Assembly: GCF_000321225.1 (NCBI RefSeq)
Contig: NW_004450583.1
Span: 226,495 to 290,494 of the forward strand
Reading direction: 5' to 3'
DNA length: 64,000 nt
Source: Odobenus rosmarus divergens
Taxonomy: Eukaryota > Chordata > Mammalia > Carnivora > Odobenidae
Below are positions 34,886 to 48,874 of the stretch, one piece after another. The position numbers and the translations under genes are program-made. A model generated the notes under the pieces. The model did no database searches and was not told the origin of the DNA. It saw nothing but the letters and a program-made list of their open reading frames with translations. Every line of letters starts with the position of its first letter. The first letter of the stretch is position 1.

Positions 34886-35016
34886 TATATGTATCTATAA
34901 ATAATATATGGCATTTTGTGTACTAAACATTTTTATATGTATAGCATCCATACTCTACATATTTACAACTTGCCTTTTTCCCCAACATCATGTTTTCAAA
35001 ATCTGTTTATTTAGAT

Positions 35017-35237
35017 CAGTGGTTTTCAACTGGGGACAATTTTGCCCTCCGGGGAACATCTGGCAAAGTCTGGTGATATTTTTGGTTGTCACAATTGGGG
35101 GTTGGGTGGAGTGCTATTGGCATTTACTGGGTAGAGGCCAGGGATGCTGCTAAACATCCCATAATACACAGAGCATCTCCCACAACAAAGAATTATCTGG
35201 TTCAAAAGGTAAACAGTGCCAAGGTTGAGAAATCCTG
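35017..35237 (+). mobile_element. hAT-type MITE (MER20/MER5 group)
   Basis: CAGTGGTTTTCAACTGGGG at the left and AGGTTGAGAAATCCTG at the right are inverted termini. The core GTTGTCACAATTGGGGG is typical. Near full length, about 220 bases. Confidence 0.75.
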
Positions 35238-35389
35238 AATAGACTCAAGTACATTTAGCTAATCTCTGGTTAACTAATGGATAGTAGTCCATCATACAAA
35301 TACACTGCAATTCATTTATCTACTATTGATGGACACTTACATTGTTCAATCTTTCACTTTTACAATCTCTAATAATTTTTAGGAGAGGG

Positions 35390-35780
35390 ATTAAAGATGA
35401 CTCAAGACATATTTCAGGCAGATTCTCCTGGCTCTAATGGTTGCATTGGAACTGAAGAGTCGCTAGAAACTGGGAAACAAATTTAGGTATTGCCATAGTT
35501 CAAGAAATAAGAAAAAAAAAAAAGAAACAATAATTAGAGTAGGTAGGCAGTAAAAAAGAAAAATGCAAGACACAAGATAATAAAAAAGATCAAGAGACTG
35601 GATCCAAGGAGAGACAGGAAGTCTAGGTGATAAGGAGGATGGTAGTACTCTTAAAAAAGAGAGTGGGAAACAGTCTGTGATATTAATCCAGGTATTAAAA
35701 AACAAAACAAAACACTGGGCATTAAGAACAGGTCTGGAGGGAGATGCGAGTTTGGTTTTAAACTGTTTAGAAGCTACCCT
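35390..35780 (+). repeat. Ancient L2-like fragment
   Basis: CAGATTCTCCTGGCTCTAATGG and GGAGGGAGATGCGAGTTTGG resemble the internal text of old L2-type repeats. Confidence 0.35.
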
Positions 35781-35834
35781 GGTTTGGGGAATGGGAGTCT
35801 CTTTTGCAACATTATTTAGAATGTTGGACGTGTA

Positions 35835-36024
35835 GGGGCGCCTGGGTGACTCAGTTGGTTAAGCGCCTGCCTTTGGCTTGGGTCATGATCTCAGGGTCCT
35901 GGAATTGAGCCCCGGATCAGGCTCCCTGCTCAGCGGGAAGCCTGCTTCTCCCTCTCCCTGCCGCTCCCCCTGCTTGTACTCTCTCTGTCGAAGAAATAAA
36001 ATCTTAACTAAATTAATGAATAAA
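35835..36024 (+). mobile_element. Can-SINE, + strand, first of a chain
   Basis: Left flank AATGTTGGACGTGTA (35820-35834). The right copy (AATGTTGGATAT) is where the next SINE landed. Confidence 0.92.
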
Positions 36025-36041
36025 ATTAAATGTTGGATATG

Positions 36042-36241
36042 GGGCGCCTGGGTGACTCAGTCGTTAAGCGTCTGCCTTTGGCTCAGGTCATGATCCCGGG
36101 GTCCTGAGATTGAGCCCCGCATCGGGCTCCCTGCTCAGCGGGAAGCCTGCTTCTCCCTCTCCCACTCCACCTGCTTGTGTTCCTTCTCTCGCTTTGTCTC
36201 TCTGTCAAATAAATAAATAAAATCTTTAAAAAAAATAAAAA
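36042..36241 (+). mobile_element. Can-SINE, + strand, second of a chain
   Basis: Perfect repeat ending ATTAAATGTTGGATATG, 23 bp in all, at 36019-36041 and 36242-36264. Near-consensus, so young. Confidence 0.94.
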
Positions 36242-36605
36242 AATAAAATTAAATGTTGGATATGTAAACTACTTGTAATTCTTTCTCCAGTAGTAAAAAT
36301 ATGGTAAGTTATGGCACAACCATTTCCTGAAATGTTATGCAGCTCTTTAAAGTTATGCTTATAAAGACTTTTTAATGTCATGGGAAAAAGTAAGATTATA
36401 ATGAGTAAAAATTATGGACAGGATATAAAATTTTTATATAGTATAAAAATGTTTAAAAAAAACTACATGAATGGGGGGGAAATCCTGGAAGGCAGTAGAT
36501 CAAAATGGTAATAGTTGACTCTCTGGTATAAATACTTTCCTTATTACATGTTTCTGTATTTGCTGTAATGAGTGAATGTTATTTTGTAACAACAACAAAC
36601 TTATT

Positions 36606-36780
36606 TTAAGATTTGAGAGAGAGAGTGAGTGAGAGACAGCATGAGCTTGGGGGAAAGGGAGAGGAAGAAGCAGGCTCCCCACCGAGCAGGGAGGCTGACA
36701 TGGGGCTTGATCCCAGGACTCCGAAATCAAGACCTGAGCTGAAGGCAGACACTTAACCAACTGAGCCACCCAGGCACCCC
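36606..36780 (-). mobile_element. Can-SINE, - strand
   Basis: Flanked by ACAAACTTA on both sides. The tail is short. Confidence 0.88.
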
Positions 36781-36789
36781 ACAAACTTA

Positions 36790-37900
36790 CTTAAAAAGAA
36801 CTACTGAACCACCAATCTATCTTGTTTTGTGCAAAGAGCCTTAACCCTCCTACACACGAGTCTCTCTAATTACTTAACATCTCTTTAACCCAGGTCTGTA
36901 AGGTAATACTTCTCTACAAGCAGAGTGGCCCTTTGAAGCAGATGGGAATCATCTGGGGGAGATTCTCCTAACCATGAGGGCCACCTCTTTTACTCTCCTG
37001 ACTCTCTTTCCCAAGTTTTCTGAAATGATACCCCAAGAAGGAATCCTCTTACCACCAATTATTGCCATAAAACTGATGGGAGTGGGACAAAGGCACATGC
37101 AGACACCTCTGAGAGTAAGGACTGCTGTATATAAAGTCATTATTATCTCATGGACAACTGATGTTAGAGTTCTCTCAGCATCAATTTCGCTTCACCAGTC
37201 CTCAAAGAACATTCTATTACACAAATAAGTGGTGTTTGCCATGCAAGCAGAATGACTGGACTTCAAAACCAGAAAGTTTTATATGGGAAAAAAAAAAAAA
37301 GCCCAACAACAAAATGAGAAACACAACTTGGGACCTTTTAACCCTAATATATACAAAGCTATTCTTTCATATTATTTAACAGCTTTGAGTATCTCAAATT
37401 CAATTTTGCAAACATAAACTGAATTTTTTCCAATACTCAAATTCTGACCTTTGATTCCTGAGCTCAGTAAGACTGAGGCTTTCTGCTAAAGCTCTGTTTT
37501 TTCCTTGGTGCTGCACTGACTAGGAAGTGACCTCAAGGGACAACTCAGATAATGTGGTCCGCATCTATTCTGATCTTAAGGGTCCTATTTCCTTCAATTT
37601 TTGCCGTATTTTGTTGTTCTACTGTGTCTTCAAATAACTGTTTCTTATATTCTGTCCAGAGTTAATAATTACAATTGGCAGGGGGGTTAGTTGGATATGT
37701 TACTCCACCATTATGAGACCTGCATTTTATTAAATTTTAAAGGGGTGCCATTTCCTTCCAACCTTGTGCTCATTTCTTTCTTCCCCCAGGAAATATATGG
37801 CAGCTCAGAATGAGATTTGATTTGAAAGATGAATGTCTGCTTTATTCTGTGTTTCAGACCCACCTAAAAGTAGCTAGACACAGCCAAGGGCTCCTATAGG
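36790..37900. other. ECD intron 8, part without recognised repeats
   Basis: Unique-looking sequence. Small ORFs here have no family I recognise. Confidence 0.5.
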
Positions 37901-37904
37901 AATT

Positions 37905-38125
37905 AAGCATATGCTCAATATCAGACTACCTGAGTTCAAATCTTGTATCTGTCACTTACTTGCTGTGTGACCTTCGGCAAACTACTTAATCTCTCTTGGC
38001 TTCAGCTTCTCTGCTGTAAATAGGGAACGGTAATAATCATACTTATTTCATAGGATTGTAAGAGAGATTTGACAAATTAAAGTGGCCTACACTTTATAAT
38101 TACCAATAAATGTTAGCCATTAGAT
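37905..38125 (+). repeat. MIR, nearly full length
   Basis: GACTACCTGAGTTCAAATC, TGCTGTGTGACCTTCGGCAA, GGATTGTAAGAGAGATTTGA and AATAAATGTTAGCCATTA follow the MIR order. It ends in a (GAT)n run, 204 bases from ECD exon 8. Confidence 0.85.
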
Positions 38126-38327
38126 GATGATGATGATGCCAGATGCAGTGATCTTCTGTAGCAAAACCCTCTCTGCCCCACCTTCAGCCCCTTCAACAGT
38201 CATGATCCTTGCCCTTAACTCTTTAAATATGGCAATTCCAACTCCTGCAACTATCTCAAGAGTGAGGAACTCCTTAACTTCTGGCAGGTTACCACTCTGC
38301 GGCCACGGTTAGGTAGTGATAAACTCA

Positions 38328-38435
<108 letters not shown>

Positions 38436-38904
38436 CTATCAGAACATTATTTACATGGTATCATTAAAATAACCTGCTCATCAGCAATTTTCAGGGAGGC
38501 AGTGTGTGATACATTGTTCAGGAATCATGAGGCTTGAGTCCAATCCCTGTTTTGTCATTAATGTACCTTTTTGGGCTCGAGTTTCTCCAAATAAGGGGAC
38601 TAGGCTATATGTAGTAGTTCCTAATCCTTTTCACCATTAAGGACCTCTTTCCAATTTGGATGATTTTCTACCATTTTCTAATATTTAATTAGTTATTAAA
38701 AAATAACTGATTAGTAATTTATAAAACAAAGTACAAATAGAAACAAAAAATAGCATAATCGCACTTTAACTATCATTTCTGATTTTCACATGTATGTTTA
38801 TTTTGGCATTCATACTTAATATTTTATATTCTTTCAAAAATAAACTATATCATAAGCACTTTTCCATATTGCTACAGTCTTTATATCATATTTTAAAACA
38901 TCTT

Positions 38905-39690
38905 AATTCCAGTATAGTTAGCCTACCATGTTCTATTAGTTTCAGGGATACAATATAGTGTTTCAACAATTCTACACATTACTCAGTGCTCATCACAGTA
39001 AGTGTACTCTGAATCCCCTTCACCTATTTCACTCATTCCCCCACCTCCCCTCTGGTAACCATCAGTTTGTTCTCTATAGCTAAGAGTCTGTTTTTTGTCT
39101 TTTTCCTTTGTTCATGTGGTTTGTTGAATTCTACATGAGTGAAATCATATGGTATTTGTCTTTCTCTGACTTGTTTCACTTAGCATTTTACACTCTAGAT
39201 CCATCTATGTTGTTGTAAACGGCAAGATTTCATTCTTTTTTATGGCTGAGTAATATATATATCACATCTTCTTTACCTATCCATCTATTGATAGGATATT
39301 TGGGTTGCTTCCCTTGGCTATAAATAATGCTGCAATAAACATGGGAATGCATGTATCCCTTTGAATTAGTGTTTTTATTTTCTTTGGGTAAATACCCACT
39401 AGTGGAATTACTGGATCATATGATAATTCTATTTTTAAATTTTTGAGAAACATCCACAGTTTTCCAGTGTCTGAACCAGTTTGCATTTCCACCAATAGTG
39501 CACAAGGGCTCCTTTCTCTCCACATCCTCACCAACACTTGTTTCTTGTGTTTTAGATTTTAGCCATTCTGACAGATGTTTGTGATTTTGTTTTGCACATA
39601 TTGTGATTTTTATTCGCATTTCTCTGAAGATTAATAATGTTGAGCATCTTTTCACGTATCTGTTGGCCATCTGTAAAAAAATTACAAAAA
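38905..39690 (-). mobile_element. L1 ORF2 end and 3'UTR, antisense
   Basis: A broken minus-strand reading frame at 39277-39537 contains the ORF2-end motif YDPVIPLVGIYPKK and MFIAALFIAKG. The 3'UTR text GAGTGAAATCATATGGTATT lies to its left. Clearly dead. Confidence 0.85.
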
Positions 39691-39832
39691 GAAAACTAAC
39701 AAATTTTTCTTAAAATATTCTCTCACGAGTAGTAAGGACATTATTCTAGACAACTAGAATAATTTGCTTCTTTGTCTTTGTCAAAAATAATTGTCTTCTT
39801 TGGAGAAATGTCTGTTCCTATATCATCATATT

Positions 39833-40027
39833 TTTTTTTTAAAGATTTTATTTATTTATTTGAGAGAGAGAGAATGAGAGATAGAGAGCATGAGAGGGAA
39901 GAGGGTCAGAGGGAGAAGCAGACTCCCCGCCGAGCAGGGAGCCGGATGCGGGACTCGATCCCGGGACTCCAGGATCATGACCCGAGCCGAAGGCAGTCGC
40001 CCAACCAACTGAGCCACCCAGGCGCCC
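39833..40027 (-). mobile_element. Can-SINE, - strand
   Basis: Perfect 14-bp target duplication TATATCATCATATT at 39819-39832 and 40028-40041. CAGTCGCCCAACC subfamily, near-consensus. Confidence 0.95.
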
Positions 40028-40361
40028 TATATCATCATATTCTTAATGGACTTTTCTACTTCTTGGATGTTTCCTTAAAACAGATTATTCAAAGTGGAGG
40101 TTCTGAGTTTGAACCTTTCTATAGCTCCTGGAACACATTAGCAAATTATTTTCCAGTTAAAGTTCTATCAATATGCAATGTTATGGCAATGTATAGGAAT
40201 ATTAACTTCACTACATATTCAATAGCACTAAATATCATACAGATCCTTTTTCACATATGTGAAAAAGTATTATTGTGTTTATATGTATATCCTTACTACT
40301 TGTGAGAGTGAATATTTTAAGAAAAATTTGTTGTCTTTTTGTAATTTTTTAAATCCATGTC

Positions 40362-40560
40362 TTTTTTTTTTAAATATTTTATTGATTTATTTGACAGAGG
40401 GAGACACACAGAGAGAGGGAACATAAGCAGGGGGAGTGGGAGAGGGAGAAGTAGGCTTCCTGCTGAGCAAGGAACCCGATGAAGGGCGTGATCCCAGGAC
40501 CCTGGGATCATGACCTGAGCCGAAGGCAGATGCTTAATGACTGAGCCACCCAGGAGCCCC
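40362..40560 (-). mobile_element. Can-SINE, - strand
   Basis: Standard head (CCACCCAGGAGCCCC). Duplications not obvious. Confidence 0.92.
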
Positions 40561-40788
40561 TCTTTGTTCATTTTTCTATTTGGTGTCTTCATGTTTGCCT
40601 TATGATTTGCCCCAGTTGTTCTTCTGATACATGATAACTTTCAGCGTTCTATATAAGTGTTAGTAATTTTTCTAAAATACTGGAAACAGTTCACAGTTAC
40701 CCCCTCATTAACACTGAATTAGAATGGTCCCTTTTAACTCTAGCTTCTATAATAATGTTACACATTAAATATGGACCATAGGACTCTA

Positions 40789-40977
<189 letters not shown>

Positions 40978-41429
40978 CTAGATGGAATAGATAGAATTTT
41001 CATTATTAAGTTACTTTCTTTCCATTTGGCCACACTTAAGACCTAGGTGACTGGACATATGGACATTCATAACACTGAATTTTATAAGAAATCTATTTCC
41101 AAGTTTTTCAATTTCCATTGATTACTAAAAATTATAAAGGGAAAGCAAATAATACAAAACAAAGATTCTTGTTCTCTTCAAGGAGATTTCTTTTCTTGCT
41201 GACTACAAAACCAGAAATTTAAACTTATTTCTTGTTTGCTTAAGAAAAGGCTTGTAAAAGGTTTCTTGTCTAACAAATTATAAATGAATTCAGCATGGCC
41301 TTAGACATAGGAAAGGGAAGGGAGGGAATCACTCTATTTTAAGTGTCTTCTGACTAAAAATATAATGAATGAGCATAGCAAAATAAGTCAGACAGGGAGC
41401 TTTCCTGATCACTCTAGAGAAAACTACTG

Positions 41430-42230
41430 TTACCAATTTTTGCATATCCTTTCAGAAGTAATGTATGCACTCAAGCAGATGTGCGGTCTGTGTATGTCCT
41501 ACTGGATCCCTTTTGTCATTAAATGGCAACATATACACTGTTCTAAACCTTGCTTTTTCACCAAGTTACATGTGTTGGAGATCATTTTATATGATCATAC
41601 AAATTTATCCATTTCACAGCATAGGCAGACCATAATTTATCTATTTCTCTACTAATAGGCATTTAGGCAGTTTCCAATCTTTTGCTACTACAAATAATGC
41701 TGTCATGAGTATCCTCATACATCTTTGTACACATGTAAAATATATGGAGGATAAATATCTAGAAGTGAAAATGCTGAGAAGGGTTTGTGTATTTATATAT
41801 TGATGGATATTGACAAATTGTTATAAGAGATTGAATCAGCTTATATTTCCATCAATGATGTTTGAAAGTATCTCTCTCTATATATATTTTCATCAATCCA
41901 ATATATATTATCAAACTTTTTGATATATGCCAAATGGTAGAAAACACTGTTTTGTAGCTTTAAGTTGCATTACTTTTATTATGAGCAAGGGCCAACATTT
42001 TTCTTATGTTTAGATTAAAAATCATTTGTATCTCCTTTCCTGTGGACTGTCTGTTCATAGTTTCTCAACATTTTTTATTAATTAGTATTTTTTTTCATAT
42101 TGACTTTTCGGAACTCTATATATATTAAGAAATCAGCTCTTTTTAATTTAAATTGCAAATATAATACTTTCTTCAGGTTTACTATCTTTTGACTTTAGTT
42201 ACGGGGTTTTTCTTTCCCACACAGAAATGC
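41430..42230 (-). mobile_element. Ancient L1 3' region, antisense
   Basis: CAATCTTTTGCTACTACAAAT, CTAGAAGTGAAAATGCTGAG and AGTTTCTCAACATTTTTTAT are antisense old-L1 text. It continues past the SINE to about 42560. Confidence 0.6.
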
Positions 42231-42235
42231 TTAAT

Positions 42236-42365
42236 TTTTTTTTTTTTTTTAGAAGGAGGAGGGAGGAGCAGAGGGAGAGGAAGAGAGAGAATCTTAAACA
42301 ATCCTGAGATCATGACCTGAGTTTAAATCAAGAGTCGGACGCTTAACTGAGCCACCCAGGTGCCC
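42236..42365 (-). mobile_element. Older truncated Can-SINE, - strand
   Basis: Target duplication CAGAAATGCTTAAT (42222-42235) and CAGAAATGCGTAAT (42366-42379). Internal deletion. Confidence 0.88.
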
Positions 42366-42589
42366 CAGAAATGCGTAATCTTTAATAATCAAATTTATTA
42401 GTCTTTTTTTTTTAGCTCTGGTTTCAAGTCCCGCTAAGAAAGGCCTTTCCTACGCAAATTATCAAAAATTCTCCTGTGTTTTCTTTCCGATTTTATGGTT
42501 TCAATGTTCTCTTTTAAATATTTCGTCCACCTGGAATTTATTTTGGGATAGGTGTGAGGGAATCAACTTTAATTTTTTAGACGGCTTCA

Positions 42590-42919
<330 letters not shown>

Positions 42920-43014
42920 CTAAAAGTAAAAATTTGACTATCATTTCGCAGTTCATAATTTCATTTATGAGCTTCATATTCACATGAAATGCAAAGATCC
43001 AACCTATTCACTGC

Positions 43015-43090
43015 CAACATTTTTTAATAACAGCTTTATTGAGACATAATTCACATACCACAAAATTGACCTCACTGTCTACGTTTTAGT
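43015..43090 (-). mobile_element. L1 3' fragment, antisense
   Basis: AATAACAGCTTTATTGAGAC and ATAATTCACATACCACAAAA. Confidence 0.6.
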
Positions 43091-43202
43091 TATCACTAAT
43101 GGAATTCTTCTCATGAGTTACATTATATGGCAATTTGGGTGCATAGAAGATAAAGAATAATTCTTAAGTCTCTGGAAGAAATGAAATATTTTATTCTTTT
43201 AT

Positions 43203-43391
43203 TTTAAAGATTTTATTTATTTATTTAACAGAGAGACACAGAGAGAGGGAACACAAGCAGGGGGAGTGGGAGAGGGAGAAGCAGGCTTCCTGGCTGAGCA
43301 GGGAGCCTGATGCAGGGCTCGATCCCAGGACCCTGGGATCATGACCCGAGCCGAAGGCAGACGCTTAACAACTGAGCCACCCAGGCGCCCC
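43203..43391 (-). mobile_element. Can-SINE, - strand
   Basis: Target duplication GAAATATTTTATTCTT (43183-43198) and GAAATGTTTTATTCTT (43392-43407). Confidence 0.94.
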
Positions 43392-43637
43392 GAAATGTTT
43401 TATTCTTAAGAAGAAAATAAAATAGGAAAAATATGGTCAGAAAATATCTAAGAAACATTTAGATATAAAATAGGAAGTGAAGTCTCTTGAAATCTTCCTC
43501 CACAGATGGGAGAAAAGAAAAAAGAAAAAAAGTATATTAACTTGCCATGAGGAAACAGAATATTTCCAGTTTTTTCTAGCGCACAATGATGTTCCACTCT
43601 CTTTCCAGTGACAGAAACTAAATGACCAAGACAGCTA

Positions 43638-43865
<228 letters not shown>

Positions 43866-44057
43866 TTATGATATGTAAACATCTAGAATTCTTCTACCAT
43901 TTACTTCCCCTTATATTGTCAAGAGTAAGATGTAGAATGACAAGGAAGGTGAAGATAAAGCTACCAAATACACTAAAAACTGCAGAAAAGAAGAGAGGGA
44001 AAGAGCAAAAGTAGGAAAAAATGGAAAATAAAGAAAAGGAATTAAGGTAGTTCAATA

Positions 44058-44254
44058 GGGGCGCCTGGGTGGCTCAGTGGGTTAAGCATCTGCTTTTGGC
44101 TCAGGTCATGATCTGAGGGTCCTGGGATGGAGCCCCGCATTGGGCTCCCTGCTCAATGGGGAGTCTACTCTCCCTCTCCCTCTGCCCTTCCCCACTTCCC
44201 CACTTGTGTTCTCTCTCTGTCTGAAATAAATAACTAAAATCTTAAAAAAAAAAA
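44058..44254 (+). mobile_element. Can-SINE, + strand
   Basis: Target duplication AAGGTAGTTCAATA (44044-44057) and AAGGTAGTTTAATA (44255-44268). Confidence 0.94.
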
Positions 44255-44674
44255 AAGGTAGTTTAATACAAAACAAAAACCCTACTATTCTTTGGAACAA
44301 GGATAAAATCACAGTTCATTCTTCTAAAACAATGGTACAAAGCATATTGAACAAAGTTAAAAGAAATTTTATATTGTTATAACTTGAACGGTGCTAAACA
44401 TAGAATAGGTACTCAAATTCGAAAGGCCAAACTATATGTTATTAGGTGAAGGCTCTTCTGAATAGAACCTAAAGTGTTCCACATAGGTCAAAGAATCCCA
44501 TCCAGAGCCCCAGAACCACAGAGTACATAATGCTCCCTTAGGTTTTCATTCCTATTGGTCTCAAAATTTTTACCTATAGCCACAGTATCTAAGTAAATAA
44601 ATGCAAAAGTATTGGGAGTGGAATATTAACACCTATGAATGGGAATTTAAAGATATATCTGTGGCTTAATTTTA

Positions 44675-44873
44675 TTTATTTATTTATAGATTTTATTTAC
44701 TAATTTGACAGAGAGAGAGATAGCGAGAGCAGGGACACAAGCAGGGGATTGGGGGAGGGAGAAGCAGGCTTCCCGCGGAGCAGGGAGCCTGATGCGGGGC
44801 TCGATCCCAGGACCCTGGGATCATGACCCGAGCCGAAGGCAGACGCTTAACGACTGAGCCACTCAGGTGCCCC
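44675..44873 (-). mobile_element. Can-SINE, - strand
   Basis: Target duplication TGTGGCTTAATTTTA (44660-44674) and TGTGCCTTAATTTTA (44874-44888). Confidence 0.94.
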
Positions 44874-45042
44874 TGTGCCTTAATTTTAAAACATGTAAAT
44901 TTAATTTGTTAGCCACTTTCATGAAGGAGGAAGACAGAATGAAAATGGGCGTTAATCTAGGTGGAAGAAATTCTACATTTGAGAGACTTGACCTGCACTA
45001 AATAAAAAGCCTCCTTCACTAGCAATGAAAATATTTTTCTTA

Positions 45043-45443
<401 letters not shown>

Positions 45444-45823
45444 CTAATTATGCACTGAAAAAGCATATATATGCTACTAATCAAAACACATTTATTCTAA
45501 TATTTTTTCTTTCGTTTTAGTAAATATCTGAGTACATGCTATGTATAGATTATTATAATAAAGCAAATGATACTTAAGACACCATGAAGTACTGAAGATT
45601 TTAAAATTGAAGGAGGATTGGAGGAGATGATAAGGAGAAAAAATAAGTACATAAATAAATAACACCAGACAAAAATATGAAAAATATACAATAGGGTGTC
45701 AAAAGAAGAAAAAAATCACCTAGCACTGAGATTTGGAAAGCATTTATGGAAGTTACTTGGGCCTTGAGAGATAATTTTGTTTTCGCCTCATTTCTATCAC
45801 ATTTTTTAAATTTAAAATTTTTT

Positions 45824-46005
45824 TAAAAAGATTTTGTTTGCTAGAGAAAGAGCAAGAGAGAGTACAGCAGAGGGAGTGGCAGGCAGAGGGAGAAGCAGGC
45901 TCCCCGCTGAGCAAGGAGCCCGATGTGGGACTCGATCCCAGGACTCTGGGATCATGACCCAAGCTGAAGGCAGACACTTAACTGACTGAGCCACCGAGGC
46001 ATCCC
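45824..46005 (-). mobile_element. Can-SINE, - strand
   Basis: AAATTTAAATTTTTTT-like flanks on both sides. Confidence 0.9.
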
Positions 46006-46018
46006 AAAATTTAAATTT

Positions 46019-46238
46019 TTTTAAAGATTTTAACTTTTTAATTATTTATTTATTTTAGAGAGAGAGAGAGTGAGAGAGCATATGTGCAGGGAGAGGGGCA
46101 GAGGGAGAGAGAATCCTGAAGCAGGCTCCCCACTGAGCAGAGAGCCTGATGTGGGGCTCAATCTCAGGACCCTGAGATCACGAACTGAGCTGAAATCAAG
46201 AGCTGACTGCTTAACCAACTGAGCCACCCAGGTGCCCC
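46019..46238 (-). mobile_element. Older Can-SINE, - strand
   Basis: GAATCCTGAAGCAGGCTCC / TGAAATCAAGAGCTGACTGC subfamily, directly next to the previous element. Confidence 0.88.
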
Positions 46239-46259
46239 TAAATTTAAATTTTTGAGTAG

Positions 46260-46430
46260 GTAAGGCAGTCACATGATTATACTTTAAAAAAAATACATAA
46301 AAAGTTACACAATGAAAAAGTTTCCTTCCTACTTTTGTCCCTATATGCCCCTTTCCTACCCTCCAACCATTATTTCTTGTTTATCCTTCTAGAAGTTCCT
46401 TATGCATAATCTAGCTAATAGGAACATAAA
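46260..46430 (-). mobile_element. Possible L1 3' fragment
   Basis: CCTTCCTACTTTTGTCCCTA and TCTAGAAGTTCCTTATGCAT. Weak. Confidence 0.3.
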
Positions 46431-46623
46431 TTCTTATTTTCTCCTCTTGTCACACACACAAAAGGGAAAAAAGATTTTTTCCCTTTTAATGGGTGGATAT
46501 AAGGAGAAAAGGAGAGATGTTCTTGGGACAGGGAATAGTATAAGCAAAATCACAGAGGTGGATATTTAAGGTGGATATTTGGAGAATGACAATTAGTAAA
46601 TAAGACTAGAAAAGCACAGTTAT

Positions 46624-46820
46624 GGGGTGCTTGGGTGGAACAGTTGGTTGAACCCCTGACTCTTGGTTTTGGCTCAGGTAGAGATCTCAGGGTTGTGAGA
46701 CTGAGCCCTGGGTTGGGGTCCTCAATAAGCATGGAGTCTGCTTGATATTCTCTCTCTTTCCCTCTGCCCCTGCTGCTTCTGCTCTCTCTCTCTCAAATAA
46801 ATAAATCTTAAAAAAAAAAA
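46624..46820 (+). mobile_element. Older Can-SINE, + strand
   Basis: Diverged head (GGGGTGCTTGGGTGG). Intact (AAATA)n tail. Confidence 0.88.
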
Positions 46821-46870
46821 CAACCCACAGCTATATCACTTTGTGAAGAGCTTTAAATGTTAGCAGAGTC

Positions 46871-47057
46871 AGGTCACCTGGGTGGCTCAGTCAGTTAAGC
46901 ATCTGTCTTCAGCTCAGATCACGATCCCAGGGGCCTGGGATTGAGCCCTGCATCAGGCTCCCTGCTCAGTGGAGAGTCTGCTTCTCCCTTTCTCTCTCCC
47001 TCTGCCTCTCCCCCTGCTTGTGCTCTCTCTCAAATAAATATTTAAAAAAATTTTTTT
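46871..47057 (+). mobile_element. Can-SINE, + strand
   Basis: Target duplication AAATGTTAGCAGAGTC (46855-46870) and AAATGTTAGCAGACTC (from about 47058). Confidence 0.92.
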
Positions 47058-47302
47058 AAATGTTAGCAGACTCAATGAGAATGAGCATAGTTTTATACAC
47101 AAAAGGAATGAAAGGTTTCAAAGCAGGGTAGAAAATGGTTAGAGCCCTACCTTAGGAAGATTAATCTGTCAGAGACATAGAGGAAGTTCTTTCTTTTTCT
47201 AATTTGTTTAAAAAACTGATAAGACAGTAAATGCCTATTATTTAAAGAGCTTTATAGGCCTGGTGTAGGTATGAGCCACCATTATATAAAGATCAGAATC
47301 TG

Positions 47303-47467
47303 GGGCAGCTGCCTTCAGCTCAGATCATGATCCTGGAGTCCCAAGATGGAGCCCCATGTCAGGCTCCCTGCTCAGTGGGGAGTCTGCTTCTCCCTCCGCT
47401 CCTCCCCTTGCTCATGCTCTGTGTGGGTATATCTCTCTCTCAAATAAATAAAATCCTAAAAAAATAA
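47303..47467 (+). mobile_element. 5'-truncated Can-SINE, + strand
   Basis: Begins inside the head at GCTGCCTTCAGCTCAG; the first about 30 bases are missing. Confidence 0.88.
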
Positions 47468-48239
47468 AGTAAAATGAAGATAAAAATCCATACACAAAAG
47501 GCACTGCCCTCTCCCTATTATCCTTGTAAAGACACTGATATCTTTGTGTTTGTTGACTTAAAATGCTATCATTTGTTAAGAAATGATTGCTAATTATTTT
47601 TAGGTGTGGTAACAGTAGTGTTTAAAATAAGAGTTCTTATATTTACATCTTAAAGTATTTAAAGATCAAATGGCATGTTGTTTGTGATTTGCTTTAAAAT
47701 AATCCTGCTATGTAATGGGGGAGTAGAGGAAAGGTATAGATAAGAATGTCCATGAATTGAAAATTGTTGAAGCTGCGTGTTAAGTACATATGAGTTCATT
47801 CTCTCTACTTTCATGTTTTTTTGATATAATAATAAATTTTCAGAGTTGTTTTTCTTTTTGTTCTGCTGGGGAAGAGGTTGGGAGGATAGATTAGAATTTG
47901 GGGACTGACAGGAAAACTAGCAGAACATACGGCAAATGGGTGAAACGCCCTCTGCTGACACAACTTGGTAGTTACAGGGAACTATCAGTTCCCATTTTAA
48001 ATAGATTTAGAATGCAGTGTTACCTACTTTGCTTTCAATACAACTGTTCCTGGATTTTTCGCTAAAATTTTCTGTATTTCTCAAAAAATATAGTTAAGGT
48101 ATAATAGAGGAATACATAGTAAAGAAATCTGTAAAATATATATATGTACATACAAATGGGATTTTTTCCTACGGTTTTTTTAAACAGTAGTACACCCTTT
48201 GGTATTGTTTGGATTTTTTTTACCATCTGTATTTAGCCT

Positions 48240-48411
48240 TTTTTTTTTTAAGGTTTTATTTATTTGAGAGAGAACGAGTCGGGGGAGGGACAGAGGGAGA
48301 AGCTGACTCCACGCTGAGCAGGGAGCCTGACACGGGACTCAATCCCAGGACCCTGGGATCACGACCTGAGCTGAAGGCAGAAACCGAAATGACTGAGCCA
48401 CCCAGGTGCCC
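48240..48411 (-). mobile_element. Can-SINE, - strand
   Basis: Flanked by GTATTTAGCCTTT and GCATTTAGTCTTT. Lies 279 bases from ECD coding exon 2. Confidence 0.9.
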
Positions 48412-48685
48412 TGCATTTAGTCTTTCATAATGAGAATTATTTAAAAAAAAAAAAACTAAAATAGGCAGGTTTTGTTTAAAAATTTTGGAAGTTAAGCTCT
48501 CCAATGTACTTTAATTTTTCCTCAAGAAAAGGAAGTCACAAGAGAAAAGAAAACGCAAAGTCACTTTCAAAATCTATGTCTCAAATTTGTACAGTCTCCA
48601 CCAGACTACTGAAAAAAATTTACTAAATGGATAAAAACGTAGTCAGTCTCAACAAGAGAATTCCTTTAGATTATTAAAATAACTA

Positions 48686-48874
<189 letters not shown>

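Larger units (their letters stand above)
39691..40650 (-). mobile_element. Old L1 3' region, antisense, carrying two SINEs
   Basis: TTTTTCACATATGTGAAAAA and GCAAATTATTTTCCAGTTAAA are old-L1 3'-like. The assignment is approximate. Confidence 0.4.

Noticed and set aside
39277..39670. Minus-strand ORFs resembling a reverse-transcriptase protein end
   Set aside because: They are the broken end of an L1 ORF2 fragment, not a gene.
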